A stretch of DNA of 64,000 nucleotides from Sphingomonas sp. HDW15A (GCF_011301715.1 NZ_CP049870.1:372001-436000), one strand, 5' to 3'; shown: positions 9,193-19,441, counted from the first letter of the stretch. Made by a program: numbers and translations. The notes: generated by a model not told the origin, from the sequence alone.

Positions 9193-10356
9193 GTGATGAG
9201 ACCTTTGACGATCCTGACCGGCGCCATCGCCATCGCCGCTTGTGCTGATGGCAGCAATGCTCAAGCCGACCGTCCATCCGAAGCCGCCAGCGCGACGCCC
9301 TTCGCGGTCGCCGAGGTCACCGATTTCGGACAGCCGTGGGCGATGGATTTCCTTCCCGGAAGCGGAGTCAGGAAGACAAAGCTCGCCTTGGTGACGGAGA
9401 AGACGGGCGAGCTTTGGCTGGTTGACGTGGGGAACGGGAGCCGCAAGGCGGTGGCCGGTGCGCCTAAGGTACTGGTGGCGGGGCAGGGCGGTCTCGGCGA
9501 TGTCGTCGCCCACCCGGACTTCGCCGGGAACCGCCGGGTCTACATCAGCTTCGTCGAGGCAGGCGAAGCCGGCGGAACTAGTGGCGCGGTGCTCGGCTAT
9601 GGCACGCTGAACCTTCAGGGGGAGCCGCGGATCGACAACTTTAAGGTCATCTGGCGGCAGCAGCCGAAGGTCGAAGGAAACGGACATTTTTCCCATCGCA
9701 TTGCCTTCGGGCCGGACGGCTTCCTCTACCTGACCTCTGGCGATCGTCAGAAATTCGATCCGGCCCAGGACCTTTCCGGAAATCTCGGCAAGGTTCTCCG
9801 GCTAACCGACGAAGGCGCGCCTGCCCCGGGCAATCCCTGGGCAAGCCGCGGGGGCGTCACCGCGCAAATCTGGAGCATGGGCCACCGCAACCTTCTCGGT
9901 CTCGACTTCGCGCCTGATGGCAGGTTGTGGCAGGTGGAAATGGGACCGAAGCACGGCGATGAGCTGAATCTGGTCCTGTCTGGCAAGAATTACGGGTGGC
10001 CGCGCGTCTCCATGGGCTCGCACTACGATGGTCGCGACATTCCCGACCACAAGCCCGGCGACGGTTTCGAGGCGCCCAAGGCTTATTGGGTTCCAGCCAT
10101 CTCACCAGGCGGAATGATCATTTACAAGGGCGAGCTGTTCAGAGGCTGGAAGGGCGACGCTATCGTCACCGGCCTGTCCGGCCAGTCGCTCAGCCATGTC
10201 GATATCGAAGGTGATCGGGTCGTTGCGAAGCACGATTATCCGATGGGCGCGCGCATCCGGGCCGTAGACGAGGGGCCTGACGGCGCGCTGTACGTGCTGG
10301 AAGATGGCGGACGGGGAAGCAGCGGGCGCCTGCTCAGGCTGACGCCCGCGCGATAG
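9193..10356 (+). CDS. PQQ-dependent sugar dehydrogenase-like lipoprotein
   Basis: 387 residues. Belongs to the soluble glucose dehydrogenase/aldose sugar dehydrogenase (YliI/Asd) beta-propeller family, which oxidise sugars using PQQ in the periplasm. Supporting blocks: GQPWAMDFLPG near the N-terminus, GNGHFSHRIAFGPDGFLYLT, MGHRNLLGLDF with the propeller Arg/His, KNYGWP and DEGPDGALYVLEDG. The N-terminus has a lipobox-like IAAC (Cys17), suggesting a lipoprotein. GGAGG at 9180-9184 is eight bases from the GTG start; the next codon is ATG and is an equal alternative. The substrate cannot be read from sequence. Confidence 0.85.
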   Translation: MMRPLTILTGAIAIAACADGSNAQADRPSEAASATPFAVAEVTDFGQPWAMDFLPGSGVRKTKLALVTEKTGELWLVDVGNGSRKAVAGAPKVLVAGQGGLGDVVAHPDFAGNRRVYISFVEAGEAGGTSGAVLGYGTLNLQGEPRIDNFKVIWRQQPKVEGNGHFSHRIAFGPDGFLYLTSGDRQKFDPAQDLSGNLGKVLRLTDEGAPAPGNPWASRGGVTAQIWSMGHRNLLGLDFAPDGRLWQVEMGPKHGDELNLVLSGKNYGWPRVSMGSHYDGRDIPDHKPGDGFEAPKAYWVPAISPGGMIIYKGELFRGWKGDAIVTGLSGQSLSHVDIEGDRVVAKHDYPMGARIRAVDEGPDGALYVLEDGGRGSSGRLLRLTPAR

Positions 10357-10360
10357 GCGA

Positions 10361-11020
10361 TTAGCTGGGCTGCGGGATTCGGCGCAGGTAAGGCTTCACC
10401 GTTTCCCAACCGCCCGGATACTTCGATTTTGCATCCTCGTCGCTGACCGACGGCGGAATGATGACCTGCTCGCCCGGCTTCCAGTTGACCGGCGTAGCGA
10501 CCCCCTTGCTCTCCGTCAGCTGGACCGAATCGAGCAGGCGAAGCACTTCGTCGAAGTTGCGGCCGGTCGACATCGGGTAAAGCAGCATGGCGCGGATCTT
10601 CTTGTCCGGGCCGATGATGTAAACCGTGCGCACCGTCGCATTGTTGGCCGCGGTCCGGCCCGCGGCAGTTTCGCCGGCATCAGCCTCCAGCATGTTGTAG
10701 AGCTTGGCGACCTTGAGGTCGCTGTCGCTGACGATCGGATAGTCGACCTTGTTGCCGGACACTTCTTCGATATCGGGAAGCCAGCCCTTGTTCTCTTCGT
10801 TAGGATCGACGCTGAGGCCGATGATCTTCGTATTTCGCTTGGCGAATTCCTCGCCAAGGCCGGCCATGTAGCCAAGCTCCGTGGTGCAGACCGGCGTGAA
10901 AGCCTTGGGGTGGGAAAAGAGGATCGCCCAGCCGTCGCCGATCCACTCGTGGAAGTTGATCGGTCCAGTTGTGGTCTCGGCGCTGAAATCGGGCGCAACG
11001 CTTCCAATGCTGAGGGTCAT
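10361..11020 (-). CDS. 1-Cys peroxiredoxin (Prx6/AhpE-like long type)
   Basis: 219 residues. Reduces hydroperoxides using a single peroxidatic cysteine. Catalytic signature P38-x3-T42-x2-C45 in HPKAFTPVCTTE; the long C-terminal extension with a conserved NWKPGEQVIIPPSVSDE block is typical of the Prx6 subfamily. No resolving cysteine in the usual place. AAAGGAGAAGAG precedes the ATG at 11020. Located 13 bases downstream of the cysteine synthase gene on the same strand, so a shared transcript linking thiol supply and peroxide removal is plausible. It converges with the sugar dehydrogenase gene with only four bases between stops. Confidence 0.93.
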   Translation of the reverse strand: MTLSIGSVAPDFSAETTTGPINFHEWIGDGWAILFSHPKAFTPVCTTELGYMAGLGEEFAKRNTKIIGLSVDPNEENKGWLPDIEEVSGNKVDYPIVSDSDLKVAKLYNMLEADAGETAAGRTAANNATVRTVYIIGPDKKIRAMLLYPMSTGRNFDEVLRLLDSVQLTESKGVATPVNWKPGEQVIIPPSVSDEDAKSKYPGGWETVKPYLRRIPQPS

Positions 11021-11033
11021 GGTCTCTTCTCCT

Positions 11034-12077
11034 TTAAGCTTCGACCGGAAGATAATCCGGCTCGATGGTCGTGCGGCGCTCGAGCCAGCGGGGAACCGGC
11101 AGGTTCTTCGAACGCAAAAATTCCGGGTTGAACAGGCGCGACTGGTAGCGGGTTGCCGGGTCGCACAGGATGGTGACGATGGTGTGACCCGGGCCCATCT
11201 CGCGGGCCAGGCGGATCGCACCGGCGACGTTGACCCCCGAAGAAGCTCCCAACGCCAGGCCTTCTTCCTCCAGCAGCCGGAAGGTCTCGCTTACGCTCTC
11301 TTCATCCGGGATGAAAAAGGCGTGATCTGGCGTGAAGCCCTCCAGGTTGGCGGTGATGCGGCCCTGGCCGATTCCTTCGGTGATGGAGGAGCCTTCGGCC
11401 TTGAGCTCGCCGTTCTTATAGAAGTTGTAGAGCGCCGCGCCGGGTACGTCGGCGATGCCGATCTGGATGTCGGCTCTCCGCTCACGAAGCGCCAAAGCGG
11501 TGCCGGCAAGCGTGCCGCCGGTCCCGACCGCCGCTACAAAGCCGTCGACCTTGCCGTCGGTCTGCTCCCAGATTTCAGGGCCGGTCGTGCGCACATGGGC
11601 GTCGCGGTTCGCGACATTGTCGAACTGGTTGGCCCAGATCGCCCCATTCGGATTCTCGCGCGCCATGCGTTCTGCCAGCCGGCCGCCGATCTTCACGTAA
11701 TTGTTGGGATTGCGGTAGGGCACGGCGTGGACCTCGACCAGCTCCGCGCCCAGCATCCGCAACGTGTCCTTCTTTTCCTGGCTCTGAGTTTCGGGAATGA
11801 CAATCACCGTCTTCATGCCCAGCGCGTTGCCAACCATGGTGAGGCCGATTCCCGTATTTCCGGCGGTCCCATCCACGATCGTTCCGCCGGGCCGAAGCTC
11901 GCCGCGCTTCACAGCGTCCATGACAATGCTCAGCGCTGCCCGGTCCTTCACCGAGGCGCCGGGGTTCATGAATTCGGCTTTACCGAGGATCGTGCAACCG
12001 GTTTCTTCGGACGCTCGTCTGAGCTTGATCAGCGGGGTATTGCCGATGGCGGCGAGAACGTCAGCGCAGGCCTGCAT
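11034..12077 (-). CDS. Cysteine synthase family PLP enzyme
   Basis: 347 residues. Fold-type II PLP enzyme; O-acetylserine sulfhydrylase/cystathionine beta-synthase family, making cysteine from O-acetylserine and sulfide if the usual activity holds. Lys44 in NPGASVKDRA is the PLP lysine; TAGNTGIGL binds the substrate carboxylate and GTGGTLAG the phosphate. A longer C-terminus than E. coli CysK (ending PVPRWLERR) is shared by many alphaproteobacterial homologues. The start at 12077 aligns with the family N-terminus (ADVLAAIGNTPLIKL) but no clear Shine-Dalgarno is visible. Adjacent to the peroxiredoxin. Confidence 0.88.
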   Translation of the reverse strand: MQACADVLAAIGNTPLIKLRRASEETGCTILGKAEFMNPGASVKDRAALSIVMDAVKRGELRPGGTIVDGTAGNTGIGLTMVGNALGMKTVIVIPETQSQEKKDTLRMLGAELVEVHAVPYRNPNNYVKIGGRLAERMARENPNGAIWANQFDNVANRDAHVRTTGPEIWEQTDGKVDGFVAAVGTGGTLAGTALALRERRADIQIGIADVPGAALYNFYKNGELKAEGSSITEGIGQGRITANLEGFTPDHAFFIPDEESVSETFRLLEEEGLALGASSGVNVAGAIRLAREMGPGHTIVTILCDPATRYQSRLFNPEFLRSKNLPVPRWLERRTTIEPDYLPVEA

Positions 12078-12120
12078 GCGCGCTAGGTAGGCGCGTCGGT
12101 CCGAAAGGCAAGACTCAGCC

Positions 12121-12825
12121 TCAGACTTCGGTGCGGCGATAGCGGAATTGATGCGGAGTTCGGCCTTGCCGTCGCGCTTTCGCGGCATAGCGGGTTTCGA
12201 TCCAGCCCGACGGATATTCCAGCCATTCGCCTGGCTTGTCGTTGACCCAATCGAACTCATGCTCGTGGCGGGCCATGATCATCAACAACCAGTCAAGATA
12301 AGTCGGATCGTCGGTCGCGACCCGGAATTCGCCACCCGCCTTCATCTTCGTTGCGATCAGGTCGATCGGCCCGTCGTTCATCATCCTGCGCTTGGCGTGG
12401 CGCGCTTTCGGCCACGGGTCGGGATGCAGCAGATAGACCATCGTTAGCGCCCCGTCGGGAATGCGGCGCAAGACATCGAGCGCGTCGCCCATCCATAGAC
12501 GGACGTTGGCGAGCCTCTGATCGCGAACATGGGTCAACGCCTGCGCGACGCCGTTGAGGAACGGCTCGCAGCCGATGAATCCATGGTTGGGCAGAAGGTC
12601 GGCGCGGTAAGCGAGATGCTCGCCTCCGCCAAAGCCGATCTCCAGATGCAGAGGACGCTCGTCGCCGAACAGAGATTTCGAGCTGATTTCCCCATCGGCC
12701 GCGACAGAGATCGCGGGAAGGAGGGTCTCGACCAGCTCTGCCTGTCCGGCACGAAGCTTATGGCTGCTCGACCGGCCGTAAAGCCGGTTGATGGTGGTCG
12801 GGTCGCCCTTCTTGTGCGCGGTCAT
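12121..12825 (-). CDS. trmB: tRNA (guanine-N7-)-methyltransferase
   Basis: 234 residues. Methylates G46 of tRNA with S-adenosylmethionine. The SAM motif LHLEIGFGGGEHLAYRA, then GCEPFLNGVAQAL, the family signature LLHPDPWPKARHAKRR and a TDDPTYLDW block identify TrmB. It lies ten bases after metK, which makes its cofactor SAM, and the two appear co-transcribed. The N-terminal segment before residue 40 is the usual poorly conserved basic tail. Confidence 0.95.
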   Translation of the reverse strand: MTAHKKGDPTTINRLYGRSSSHKLRAGQAELVETLLPAISVAADGEISSKSLFGDERPLHLEIGFGGGEHLAYRADLLPNHGFIGCEPFLNGVAQALTHVRDQRLANVRLWMGDALDVLRRIPDGALTMVYLLHPDPWPKARHAKRRMMNDGPIDLIATKMKAGGEFRVATDDPTYLDWLLMIMARHEHEFDWVNDKPGEWLEYPSGWIETRYAAKARRQGRTPHQFRYRRTEV

Positions 12826-12835
12826 GACACGCCCC

Positions 12836-14050
12836 TCAGGCGGCCAGCGCGGCCTTTAGCTCGTCCGCCAGATCGGTCTTTTCCCAAGGGAAGTAGTCGC
12901 CTTCCGCCTTGCGCCCGAAATGCCCATAAGCGGCCGTCTTCGCGTAGATCGGCTTGTTCAGCCCGAGCGCCGTTCGAATCCCCCGCGGGGTTAGTCCGCC
13001 CAAGCGCTCGATCTTGCCGATTGCCGCCTCGATGGACTCGTCGGCGACCGTGCCGGTGCCGTGCGTGTCGACGTAAAGCGACAGCGGTTTCGGCACGCCG
13101 ATCGCATAAGCGAGCTGGATCGTGCAGCGGCGGGCGAGTCCGGCGGCGACAATGTTCTTCGCTAGCCAGCGCGCGGCATAGGCCGCCGAGCGGTCGACCT
13201 TGGTCGGGTCCTTGCCGCTGAATGCGCCGCCGCCATGCGGGGCCGCACCGCCATAGGTGTCGACGATGATCTTACGGCCCGTGAGACCGCTGTCGCCGTC
13301 GGGGCCGCCGATGACGAAGCTGCCGGTCGGATTGATGTGATAGACGGTCTCGTCGGTCAGGAGCTCGGCGGGAAGTACCTTGGCGATCACGCCCTTCACA
13401 TAGTCCTTGAGCGCCGCTTCCTTGTCGCCTTCGTCATAGCCCACGGCATGCTGGGTCGACACGACGATCGCGGTCGCTTCGACCGGGCGGCCGTTCTCGA
13501 AACGCAATGTGACCTGGCTCTTGGCGTCCGGCTCCAGGAATGGCGCGGTGCCGTTGTGGCGGTCCGCGGCCATCGCTTCCAGGATCTTGTGGCTGTAATC
13601 GAGCGTCGCCGGCATCAGGTCGGGGGTCTCGTCGCAGGCAAAGCCGAACATGATGCCCTGGTCGCCCGCGCCCTCATCCTTGTTGCCGCTTGCGTCCACG
13701 CCTTGGGCGATGTGCGCCGATTGCGGATGGAGGTGGTTGGCGAAGTCGAGCCGATCCCAGTGGAAGCCGTCCTGCTCGTAGCCGATCGCCTTCACCGTGT
13801 CGCGCACCGCACGCTCGATCTCTTCGCGAACGCCCTCGGCCCAGTTGCCGGCCTTGTCCATGATTCCCTGTCCGCGGATCTCGCCGGCAAGCACCACCTT
13901 CTGGGTCGTCACCAGCGTTTCACAGGCAACCCGCGCCTCTGGGTCCTTTGACAGGAAAAGGTCGACGATGGCGTCGCTGATTTGGTCGGCGACTTTGTCC
14001 GGATGGCCTTCGGAAACGGATTCGGAGGTGAAGAGATAGTTGCTGCGCAT
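12836..14050 (-). CDS. metK: S-adenosylmethionine synthetase
   Basis: 404 residues. Makes S-adenosylmethionine from methionine and ATP. Family motifs: [15 protein letters not shown] at the N-terminus, [12 protein letters not shown] in the middle and [17 protein letters not shown], the phosphate-binding loop. The ATG at 14050 begins exactly at the family N-terminus ([19 protein letters not shown]). Between lnt and metK are only 41 bases, so there is no room for a SAM riboswitch; transcription probably reads through from lnt. Confidence 0.97.
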   Translation of the reverse strand: MRSNYLFTSESVSEGHPDKVADQISDAIVDLFLSKDPEARVACETLVTTQKVVLAGEIRGQGIMDKAGNWAEGVREEIERAVRDTVKAIGYEQDGFHWDRLDFANHLHPQSAHIAQGVDASGNKDEGAGDQGIMFGFACDETPDLMPATLDYSHKILEAMAADRHNGTAPFLEPDAKSQVTLRFENGRPVEATAIVVSTQHAVGYDEGDKEAALKDYVKGVIAKVLPAELLTDETVYHINPTGSFVIGGPDGDSGLTGRKIIVDTYGGAAPHGGGAFSGKDPTKVDRSAAYAARWLAKNIVAAGLARRCTIQLAYAIGVPKPLSLYVDTHGTGTVADESIEAAIGKIERLGGLTPRGIRTALGLNKPIYAKTAAYGHFGRKAEGDYFPWEKTDLADELKAALAA

Positions 14051-14091
14051 GGGCGCCGACGGTCCTCTGTCTGCGGGATATAAGGAAAGCT

Positions 14092-15714
14092 TTATATGCC
14101 GGTGCTGTAGCGGCGGCTCCGTCCCAAGACAATGCCCGCCAGCAGCAAAATGAAGCCCAGCGTCAAAGGGATGACATTGCCGAGGCGGGCGAAGGGCGTG
14201 GGCGGTTGCTTCGAGGGGAACAGCACGTCGATTGTCCCCGCTTTCCCGGCGCCAACCGAGCCGACCAAGCGACCTGAAGAGTCGATCATCGCACTGATCC
14301 CGGTCGGCGTGGCGCGGATCACCGGCAGTCCTTCCTCCGCAGCGCGAAGCCGCGCTTGCGCGAGATGCTGCGGTGGGCCCCAGCTCCCGAACCAGGCGTC
14401 GTTGGACGGGTTGAAGATATAATCGGGGCGAACCTCCGGATCGACGACATGGCCCGAGAAGATGATCTCGTAGCAAATCTGCACGCCCATCTTGAGGCCG
14501 TCGGGGAGTGCCAGCGTTCGCGGGCCCGGCCCGGCGCGGAAGTCGAGATCGCCGGGGGCAAGGCGCGAAAGGCCGACGGCGGAAAGCACGGGCCGCATCG
14601 GGAGATATTCACCGTATGGCACGAGGTGCGCCTTGTCGTACCGGCCGACGATGGCGCCGGCCTTGTTCAGCACGAAGACGCTGTTCGTTGCGCCATCGAC
14701 GTCCATTCCGTCGCTCGATGTCAATGCCAGTCCGCCAGTCGCTAGCAACTGCCCGGCTGCAATGGAGCGGGTCGCGCGAAGTCGCTCGAGGTAGACTAGG
14801 CGCTCGGCTCCTGCGCGCTCGTCGATCAGCGGGTTCGTCACTGCTGCCTCGGGCCAGAAGACGGTGCCGGCGACGCCTACCTCGGGGTAGTTCCGGGTCG
14901 TCAGTGCGGTAAGACGATTGGCGGCAATCCGGTCGAAACCATCGCGCCACTTGTCAGCCTGGCCTATGTTCGGTTGAACGATCCTGAGGCGCCCTGTCTG
15001 AAGCGCCGAATGGGGCGTGAGCGGCGCATGCGGTGGATCGTTGCGCACCGGCATGGTCCGTAAAGTGCCCGGGCTCTCGGCGAAGTTGGGGTAAGGCAAG
15101 ACGAGCGCGAGGATCAGAAGGACCGCGAGCACCGCCGGTGCTTTCCATTCGCGCCGCGCGGTCAGCCAGAGCATTCCGCCGATCAGCACGACAAGCGCCG
15201 AAAGGCTGTAGGTGCCGATAAGGGCGCTAGTCGCTCGCCAGGGCGTATCGATCAGTGTCACACCCACCGGGTTCCAGGCAAAACCGGTGAACATCGTCGC
15301 CCGTAACCACTCGGTAATTGCCCAGCCGCCAGCCAGCGCCAGCACGAGCGCCAGTGGCCGTGCCTTGCCAAATCGCCATGCCAACCCTGCCGCCAGCATC
15401 GGGTAGACGGCGAGATAGAGTGACAGGAGCACGACCGCGATCCAGCCCAGCCACGGCGGCATCTTTGCTTGGAAGGTGAATGCTGTCGCTATCCAGTTGA
15501 GGCCGATGACGTATTGGCCAAGCCCGAACATCCAGCCGATGCCGAGTGCGCCCTTCATCGATTGCGCGCGGCATAGTAGCCAGCACAGCGCCGCGAACGC
15601 GACGACCATCATTGGCCAGATACCGAATGGTTGGAATGCGAACGCGGAAAGCGCACCGACAGCCACCGCGAGCAGCATCGGTCGCCTGGTCAGCCTGTCG
15701 ACCGAAATCGCCAA
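14092..15714 (-). CDS. lnt: Apolipoprotein N-acyltransferase
   Basis: 540 residues. Inner-membrane enzyme adding the third acyl chain to the N-terminal cysteine of lipoproteins. The N-terminal half holds about six hydrophobic segments; the periplasmic nitrilase domain shows the Glu-Lys-Cys triad context as [22 protein letters not shown] and VQICYEIIF, and a final TM segment ([18 protein letters not shown]). Position downstream of corC and upstream of metK matches the conserved miaB-phoH-ybeY-corC-lnt order. Confidence 0.96.
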   Translation of the reverse strand: MAISVDRLTRRPMLLAVAVGALSAFAFQPFGIWPMMVVAFAALCWLLCRAQSMKGALGIGWMFGLGQYVIGLNWIATAFTFQAKMPPWLGWIAVVLLSLYLAVYPMLAAGLAWRFGKARPLALVLALAGGWAITEWLRATMFTGFAWNPVGVTLIDTPWRATSALIGTYSLSALVVLIGGMLWLTARREWKAPAVLAVLLILALVLPYPNFAESPGTLRTMPVRNDPPHAPLTPHSALQTGRLRIVQPNIGQADKWRDGFDRIAANRLTALTTRNYPEVGVAGTVFWPEAAVTNPLIDERAGAERLVYLERLRATRSIAAGQLLATGGLALTSSDGMDVDGATNSVFVLNKAGAIVGRYDKAHLVPYGEYLPMRPVLSAVGLSRLAPGDLDFRAGPGPRTLALPDGLKMGVQICYEIIFSGHVVDPEVRPDYIFNPSNDAWFGSWGPPQHLAQARLRAAEEGLPVIRATPTGISAMIDSSGRLVGSVGAGKAGTIDVLFPSKQPPTPFARLGNVIPLTLGFILLLAGIVLGRSRRYSTGI

Positions 15715-15723
15715 GTCCGGTCC

Positions 15724-16599
15724 TTATTCGCTCGGCGCGTCGGATTCGGGCGCGTGGAGCCGCAGCCGGATCATCCGCCTTGCGTCGGCCTCGACGCATT
15801 CAATTCGCCAGCCCGAGGGATGCGGCACGGACTCGCCCGGTTTCAACAGCCGGCCAGCGAGCAAGAATGCCAGCCCGCCGATCGTGTCGACCTCGTCTTC
15901 CTCGCTCGACAGGCGCGGATCGACCGTCTCGGCGATCTCTTCCAGTTCGACCCGCGCGCCGGCTTCCCAAACACCGTCGTCGAGCATGGTCAGACCGGCC
16001 ACGACTGCCTCGTCATGCTCGTCTTCGATTTCGCCGACGATTTCCTCGACAACGTCCTCGATCGTCACCAGGCCCTCGGTTCCGCCGAATTCGTCGACGA
16101 CGATGCCAAGGTGCATGCGGCCGGTGCGCATACGCGCCAGCAGCTCGAGCACGCCCATAGACTCGGGCACGAACAACGGCGTTCTCAGCAGGTCGTCGAT
16201 CGAGCGTGCCCGCGCGGGATCGTTGAGCGCCTTGTAAACGTCTTTGATGTGAATCATGCCGATAATGTCGTCGAGCCCGTCGCCATAGACCGGCAGCCGG
16301 CTGTGTTCGGCTTCGGCGAAGGCGCCGACCAACTCATCGAACGTCGCCGTTCTCGGGACTGCGACGATGTCGCCGCGTGTGACCGCGATCTCACCCGCCG
16401 TGCGGTCGCCGAAGTGAAGCAGGTTGCGGAGCATCTGCCGCTCGTGTGGGCTGAGGTCGCCGCGCTTAGGCCGGCTGCCCTCAGCTTCGTCGATCGCTTC
16501 CTCTATCTGGTCGCGAAGCGTCGCCTCGCTGTCCTCTCCAAACAGCAAAGCGCGCATTCCGCGCCACAGCCTGGAGCCATTGTCCTCGCCATCTGCCAT
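15724..16599 (-). CDS. corC: CBS-domain HlyC/CorC family protein
   Basis: 291 residues, soluble. Contains a CBS pair (AEHSRLPVYGDGLDDIIGMIHIKDV ahead of MHLGIVVDEFGGTEGLVTIEDV, each split here for length) and a C-terminal CorC_HlyC domain (DTIGGLAFLLAGRL). Homologues are linked to magnesium/cobalt efflux or membrane integrity. No transmembrane segment, as expected for CorC. Stop and start overlap by one base with ybeY (TAATG/TGATG type), giving tight coupling in the ybeZ-ybeY-corC-lnt block. Confidence 0.92.
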   Translation of the reverse strand: MADGEDNGSRLWRGMRALLFGEDSEATLRDQIEEAIDEAEGSRPKRGDLSPHERQMLRNLLHFGDRTAGEIAVTRGDIVAVPRTATFDELVGAFAEAEHSRLPVYGDGLDDIIGMIHIKDVYKALNDPARARSIDDLLRTPLFVPESMGVLELLARMRTGRMHLGIVVDEFGGTEGLVTIEDVVEEIVGEIEDEHDEAVVAGLTMLDDGVWEAGARVELEEIAETVDPRLSSEEDEVDTIGGLAFLLAGRLLKPGESVPHPSGWRIECVEADARRMIRLRLHAPESDAPSE

Positions 16600-17102
16600 C
16601 AGAGCGTTTCCCCAGCGTAGGGGTCAGAGATTCCGAGGCGAGAGAGCGCGCGGATCTCGCGCGATTCCATGTCGGCTGCGCTGCCGTCGTCCATATGGTC
16701 GTAGCCTAGCAGGTGCAGCGTTCCGTGGACCAGCAAATGGGTTGCATGCCGCTCGAGTGGAATGGACTTCTCGGCCGCTTCGCTGGCGCAGACGCCGTGG
16801 GCCAGTATGATGTCGCCAAGCATCAACTCCGGTCCACTGCCCTCATCCATTTCTTCGGCATCTGCCATCGGGAAGGACAGAACGTTGGTCGCCTTGTCCT
16901 TACCACGCCATTCTGCGTTCAACGCGTGAACTTCCTCGTCATTGGCTAGCCGGATCGACATTTCGACCGGCCGCTCGCCAAGCGCCAGTTGCGGGAACGC
17001 GCTTTCGGCAATCGCGGCCTCAGCGGCACCGCGCGCGAGCGCGGCCCAGTCGATGCTACTGTCCCACTCCGGATCGGAATCGATCAGAACGTCGAGTGTC
17101 AC
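16599..17102 (-). CDS. ybeY: Endoribonuclease YbeY (rRNA maturation factor)
   Basis: 167 residues. Zinc-dependent endoribonuclease that matures the 3' end of 16S rRNA and takes part in ribosome quality control. The metal motif H-G-T-L-H-x5-H is complete: His126, His130 and His136 in VHGTLHLLGYDH. The substrate-positioning block EWRGKDKATNVLSFP is also present. It overlaps phoH upstream by four bases (ATGA), matching the widespread phoH-ybeY coupling. Confidence 0.97.
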   Translation of the reverse strand: MTLDVLIDSDPEWDSSIDWAALARGAAEAAIAESAFPQLALGERPVEMSIRLANDEEVHALNAEWRGKDKATNVLSFPMADAEEMDEGSGPELMLGDIILAHGVCASEAAEKSIPLERHATHLLVHGTLHLLGYDHMDDGSAADMESREIRALSRLGISDPYAGETL

Positions 17103-18109
17103 CTGGCCGGGCCCTCATAAGCTTCCACGATCCGCCCGACGAGAGGGTGACGGACGACGTCGGCGGCCGAAAAACGGATCATCGACAGCTTTGGAATGCC
17201 CTGCAACTTCGCAACCGCGTCCCCGAGCCCCGACGTTACGCCATTCGGCAAATCGGTCTGGTTCGGGTCGCCGCAGATCACCATCCGGCTGCGCATGCCG
17301 AAGCGGGTCAGGAACATCTTCATCTGCTGCGGCGTGGTGTTCTGTGCCTCGTCGAGGATGATGAAGGCGTCGCTCAGCGTACGTCCGCGCATAAAAGCGA
17401 TCGGCGCGATCTCGATTTCGCCGCTGGCGATGCGTCGCTCAACCTGCTCTGTCGGCAACATGTCGTACAGCGCGTCGTAGAGCGGGCGGAGATACGGGTC
17501 GACCTTCTCCTTCATGTCGCCGGGAAGGAAGCCGAGGCGCTCGCCGGCTTCAACAGCCGGTCGCGACAGGATCAGGCGGTCGACCTGCCCGGTAATCAGC
17601 ATCGCTACGGCTTGCGCGACCGCGAGATAGGTCTTGCCGGTGCCGGCCGGGCCGAGCGCGAAGATCATGTCGTCGCGCGCCAGCGCTTCCATGTAGGCGG
17701 TCTGGACGCTTGAACGCGGGACGATTGTTTTTTTGCGGGTGCGGATCATCACCCGAGGGGCATTGGCCACGTCTTCGCTGATGATTCCATCGAGCGCGGG
17801 TTGGGCCGCCATTCCGATCACCGCCTCCACCGCGGCGGTATCGACGTCATGGCCTTGGTCGAGCCGGTTGTAGAGGCCGACGAGGACGTCGCGGGCGCGC
17901 GCCGCTGAATCCGGCTCGCCCTCGATCATCACGCGGTTGCCGCGGGCGGCGATGTGCACGCCGAGCCGGTCCTCGATCATCACCAGGTGACGGTCGTAGT
18001 CGCCGAACAACGGGCCGAGGAGGTAGGGCTGGTCGAATTCCAGCTCCAGCCGGGCACGCCCTTCGATCGGGGCGTCGACGTTGGCGGCGGCGAGGTCGCG
18101 CTTGGCCAT
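17099..18109 (-). CDS. ybeZ: PhoH-like ATPase (YbeZ)
   Basis: 336 residues. P-loop NTPase of the PhoH family, partner of YbeY in RNA metabolism. Walker A ALGPAGTGKTYLAVAQA, Walker B AFIILDEAQNTTPQQM, and the sensor-like VICGDPNQTDLP block are intact. The N-terminal 100 residues contain a KH-like segment (DRLGVHIAARGNRVMIEGEP). Its start overlaps the miaB stop by one base. Arrangement miaB-phoH-ybeY-corC-lnt is conserved across proteobacteria. Confidence 0.96.
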   Translation of the reverse strand: MAKRDLAAANVDAPIEGRARLELEFDQPYLLGPLFGDYDRHLVMIEDRLGVHIAARGNRVMIEGEPDSAARARDVLVGLYNRLDQGHDVDTAAVEAVIGMAAQPALDGIISEDVANAPRVMIRTRKKTIVPRSSVQTAYMEALARDDMIFALGPAGTGKTYLAVAQAVAMLITGQVDRLILSRPAVEAGERLGFLPGDMKEKVDPYLRPLYDALYDMLPTEQVERRIASGEIEIAPIAFMRGRTLSDAFIILDEAQNTTPQQMKMFLTRFGMRSRMVICGDPNQTDLPNGVTSGLGDAVAKLQGIPKLSMIRFSAADVVRHPLVGRIVEAYEGPAR

Positions 18110-19431
18110 CAGGCTGCTTCTACCGTGCGAAGCGAGCCGCCAAGGCTGTTCGGTCCTGCGCTGGTCAATGTCACGTCGATCATCTCTCCGATCTTTGCGT
18201 CGCTGGTCACATGGACCGACTGAAGCCAGGGCGACTTGCCGACCATCTGGCCGAGCTGGCGCCCCTTGCGGTCGATCAGGATTTGCGTGTCGCGGCCGAT
18301 GCAGGCGCGGTTGAAGGCCAGGCTGTGCTCGGCGAGTCGCGCCTGGAGGCGCTGAAGCCGCTCGTCCATCACTTCGCCCGCGATCTGCCCCTCCATCATC
18401 GCCGCCGGGGTGCCCGGTCGCGGCGAATATTTGAACGAATAAGCTGCTGCGTAGCGAACCTCGTCGACAATGGCGAGCGTTGCTTCGAAATCCGCTTCGG
18501 TTTCACCGGGGAAGCCCACAATGAAGTCGCCGGAGATGGCGATGTCCGGCCGCACGGCCCGGAATCGCTCGATCAGGCGGACGTAGCTTTCGACGTCATG
18601 GCTGCGGTTCATGGCCTTGAGGATCGGGTCGCTTCCCGACTGCACCGGCAGGTGGAGATAGGGCATCAGCCTGTCGATCTCGCCATGGGCGGCGATCAGC
18701 GCATCGCTCATGTCCATCGGGTGGCTGGTGGTATAGCGAATACGCTCGACGCCACCGATCTTCGCAATCTCGCGGATCAGCGCGTCGAGGCCGCGCGCCC
18801 CATCGCTCCATGCATTGACGTTCTGGCCGAGCAAGGTGATTTCGACCGCGCCGCCATCGGCCAGCGCTCGCGCCTCGTCGACGATGTCGCCGAACGGACG
18901 GCTGACTTCCGCCCCGCGCGTGTACGGCACGACGCAATAAGTGCAGAATTTGTCGCAGCCCTCCTGAACGGTAAGGAACGCGCTCGGCCCGCTTTTCCGG
19001 CGAGCGGGGAGCGCACCGAACTTGGAAATTGCGGGCATGTCGGTGTCGACCGGGCGCCGCCCGGCAGCGGCATCGGCTAGCAATTCGGGCAGGCGGTGAT
19101 AGGCTTGGGGGCCGACGACGAGGTCAATCATCTTGCTGCGCGCCTGCGCTTCAGCGCCTTCGGCCTGAGCGACGCATCCGGCCAGCGCGATCATCGGCCT
19201 GGTGCCGTCATCGCGCTTCAGTCGCCCAATGTCGGAATAGGCTTTCTCCGCAGCTTTCTCGCGGATGTGGCAGGTGTTGAGGACGACGAGGTCGGCATCC
19301 TCGCCAGCACCCGCCGCGCGCATGCCTTCGGCGCCGAGCAATTCGGCCATGCGCTCGCCGTCATAGACGTTCATCTGGCAGCCGAAGCTCTTGACCGTAA
19401 AGGTTTTCGGGCGAGTCGCGGGGGAAGTCAT
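18109..19431 (-). CDS. miaB: tRNA-2-methylthio-N6-dimethylallyladenosine synthase
   Basis: 440 residues. Radical-SAM methylthiotransferase modifying i6A37 in tRNAs reading U-starting codons. N-terminal UPF0004 domain with auxiliary-cluster cysteines 18, 54 and 86; radical-SAM CxxxCxxC at Cys159, Cys163 and Cys166 (CDKFCTYC); C-terminal TRAM domain. All six cluster cysteines are present, so it should be active. Ten bases separate it from plsC upstream. Confidence 0.97.
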   Translation of the reverse strand: MTSPATRPKTFTVKSFGCQMNVYDGERMAELLGAEGMRAAGAGEDADLVVLNTCHIREKAAEKAYSDIGRLKRDDGTRPMIALAGCVAQAEGAEAQARSKMIDLVVGPQAYHRLPELLADAAAGRRPVDTDMPAISKFGALPARRKSGPSAFLTVQEGCDKFCTYCVVPYTRGAEVSRPFGDIVDEARALADGGAVEITLLGQNVNAWSDGARGLDALIREIAKIGGVERIRYTTSHPMDMSDALIAAHGEIDRLMPYLHLPVQSGSDPILKAMNRSHDVESYVRLIERFRAVRPDIAISGDFIVGFPGETEADFEATLAIVDEVRYAAAYSFKYSPRPGTPAAMMEGQIAGEVMDERLQRLQARLAEHSLAFNRACIGRDTQILIDRKGRQLGQMVGKSPWLQSVHVTSDAKIGEMIDVTLTSAGPNSLGGSLRTVEAA

Positions 19432-19441
19432 CGCGGCGGGC

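Noticed and set aside
14051..14091. SAM riboswitch before metK
   Set aside because: Only 41 bases between lnt and metK, too short for a SAM-responsive riboswitch.
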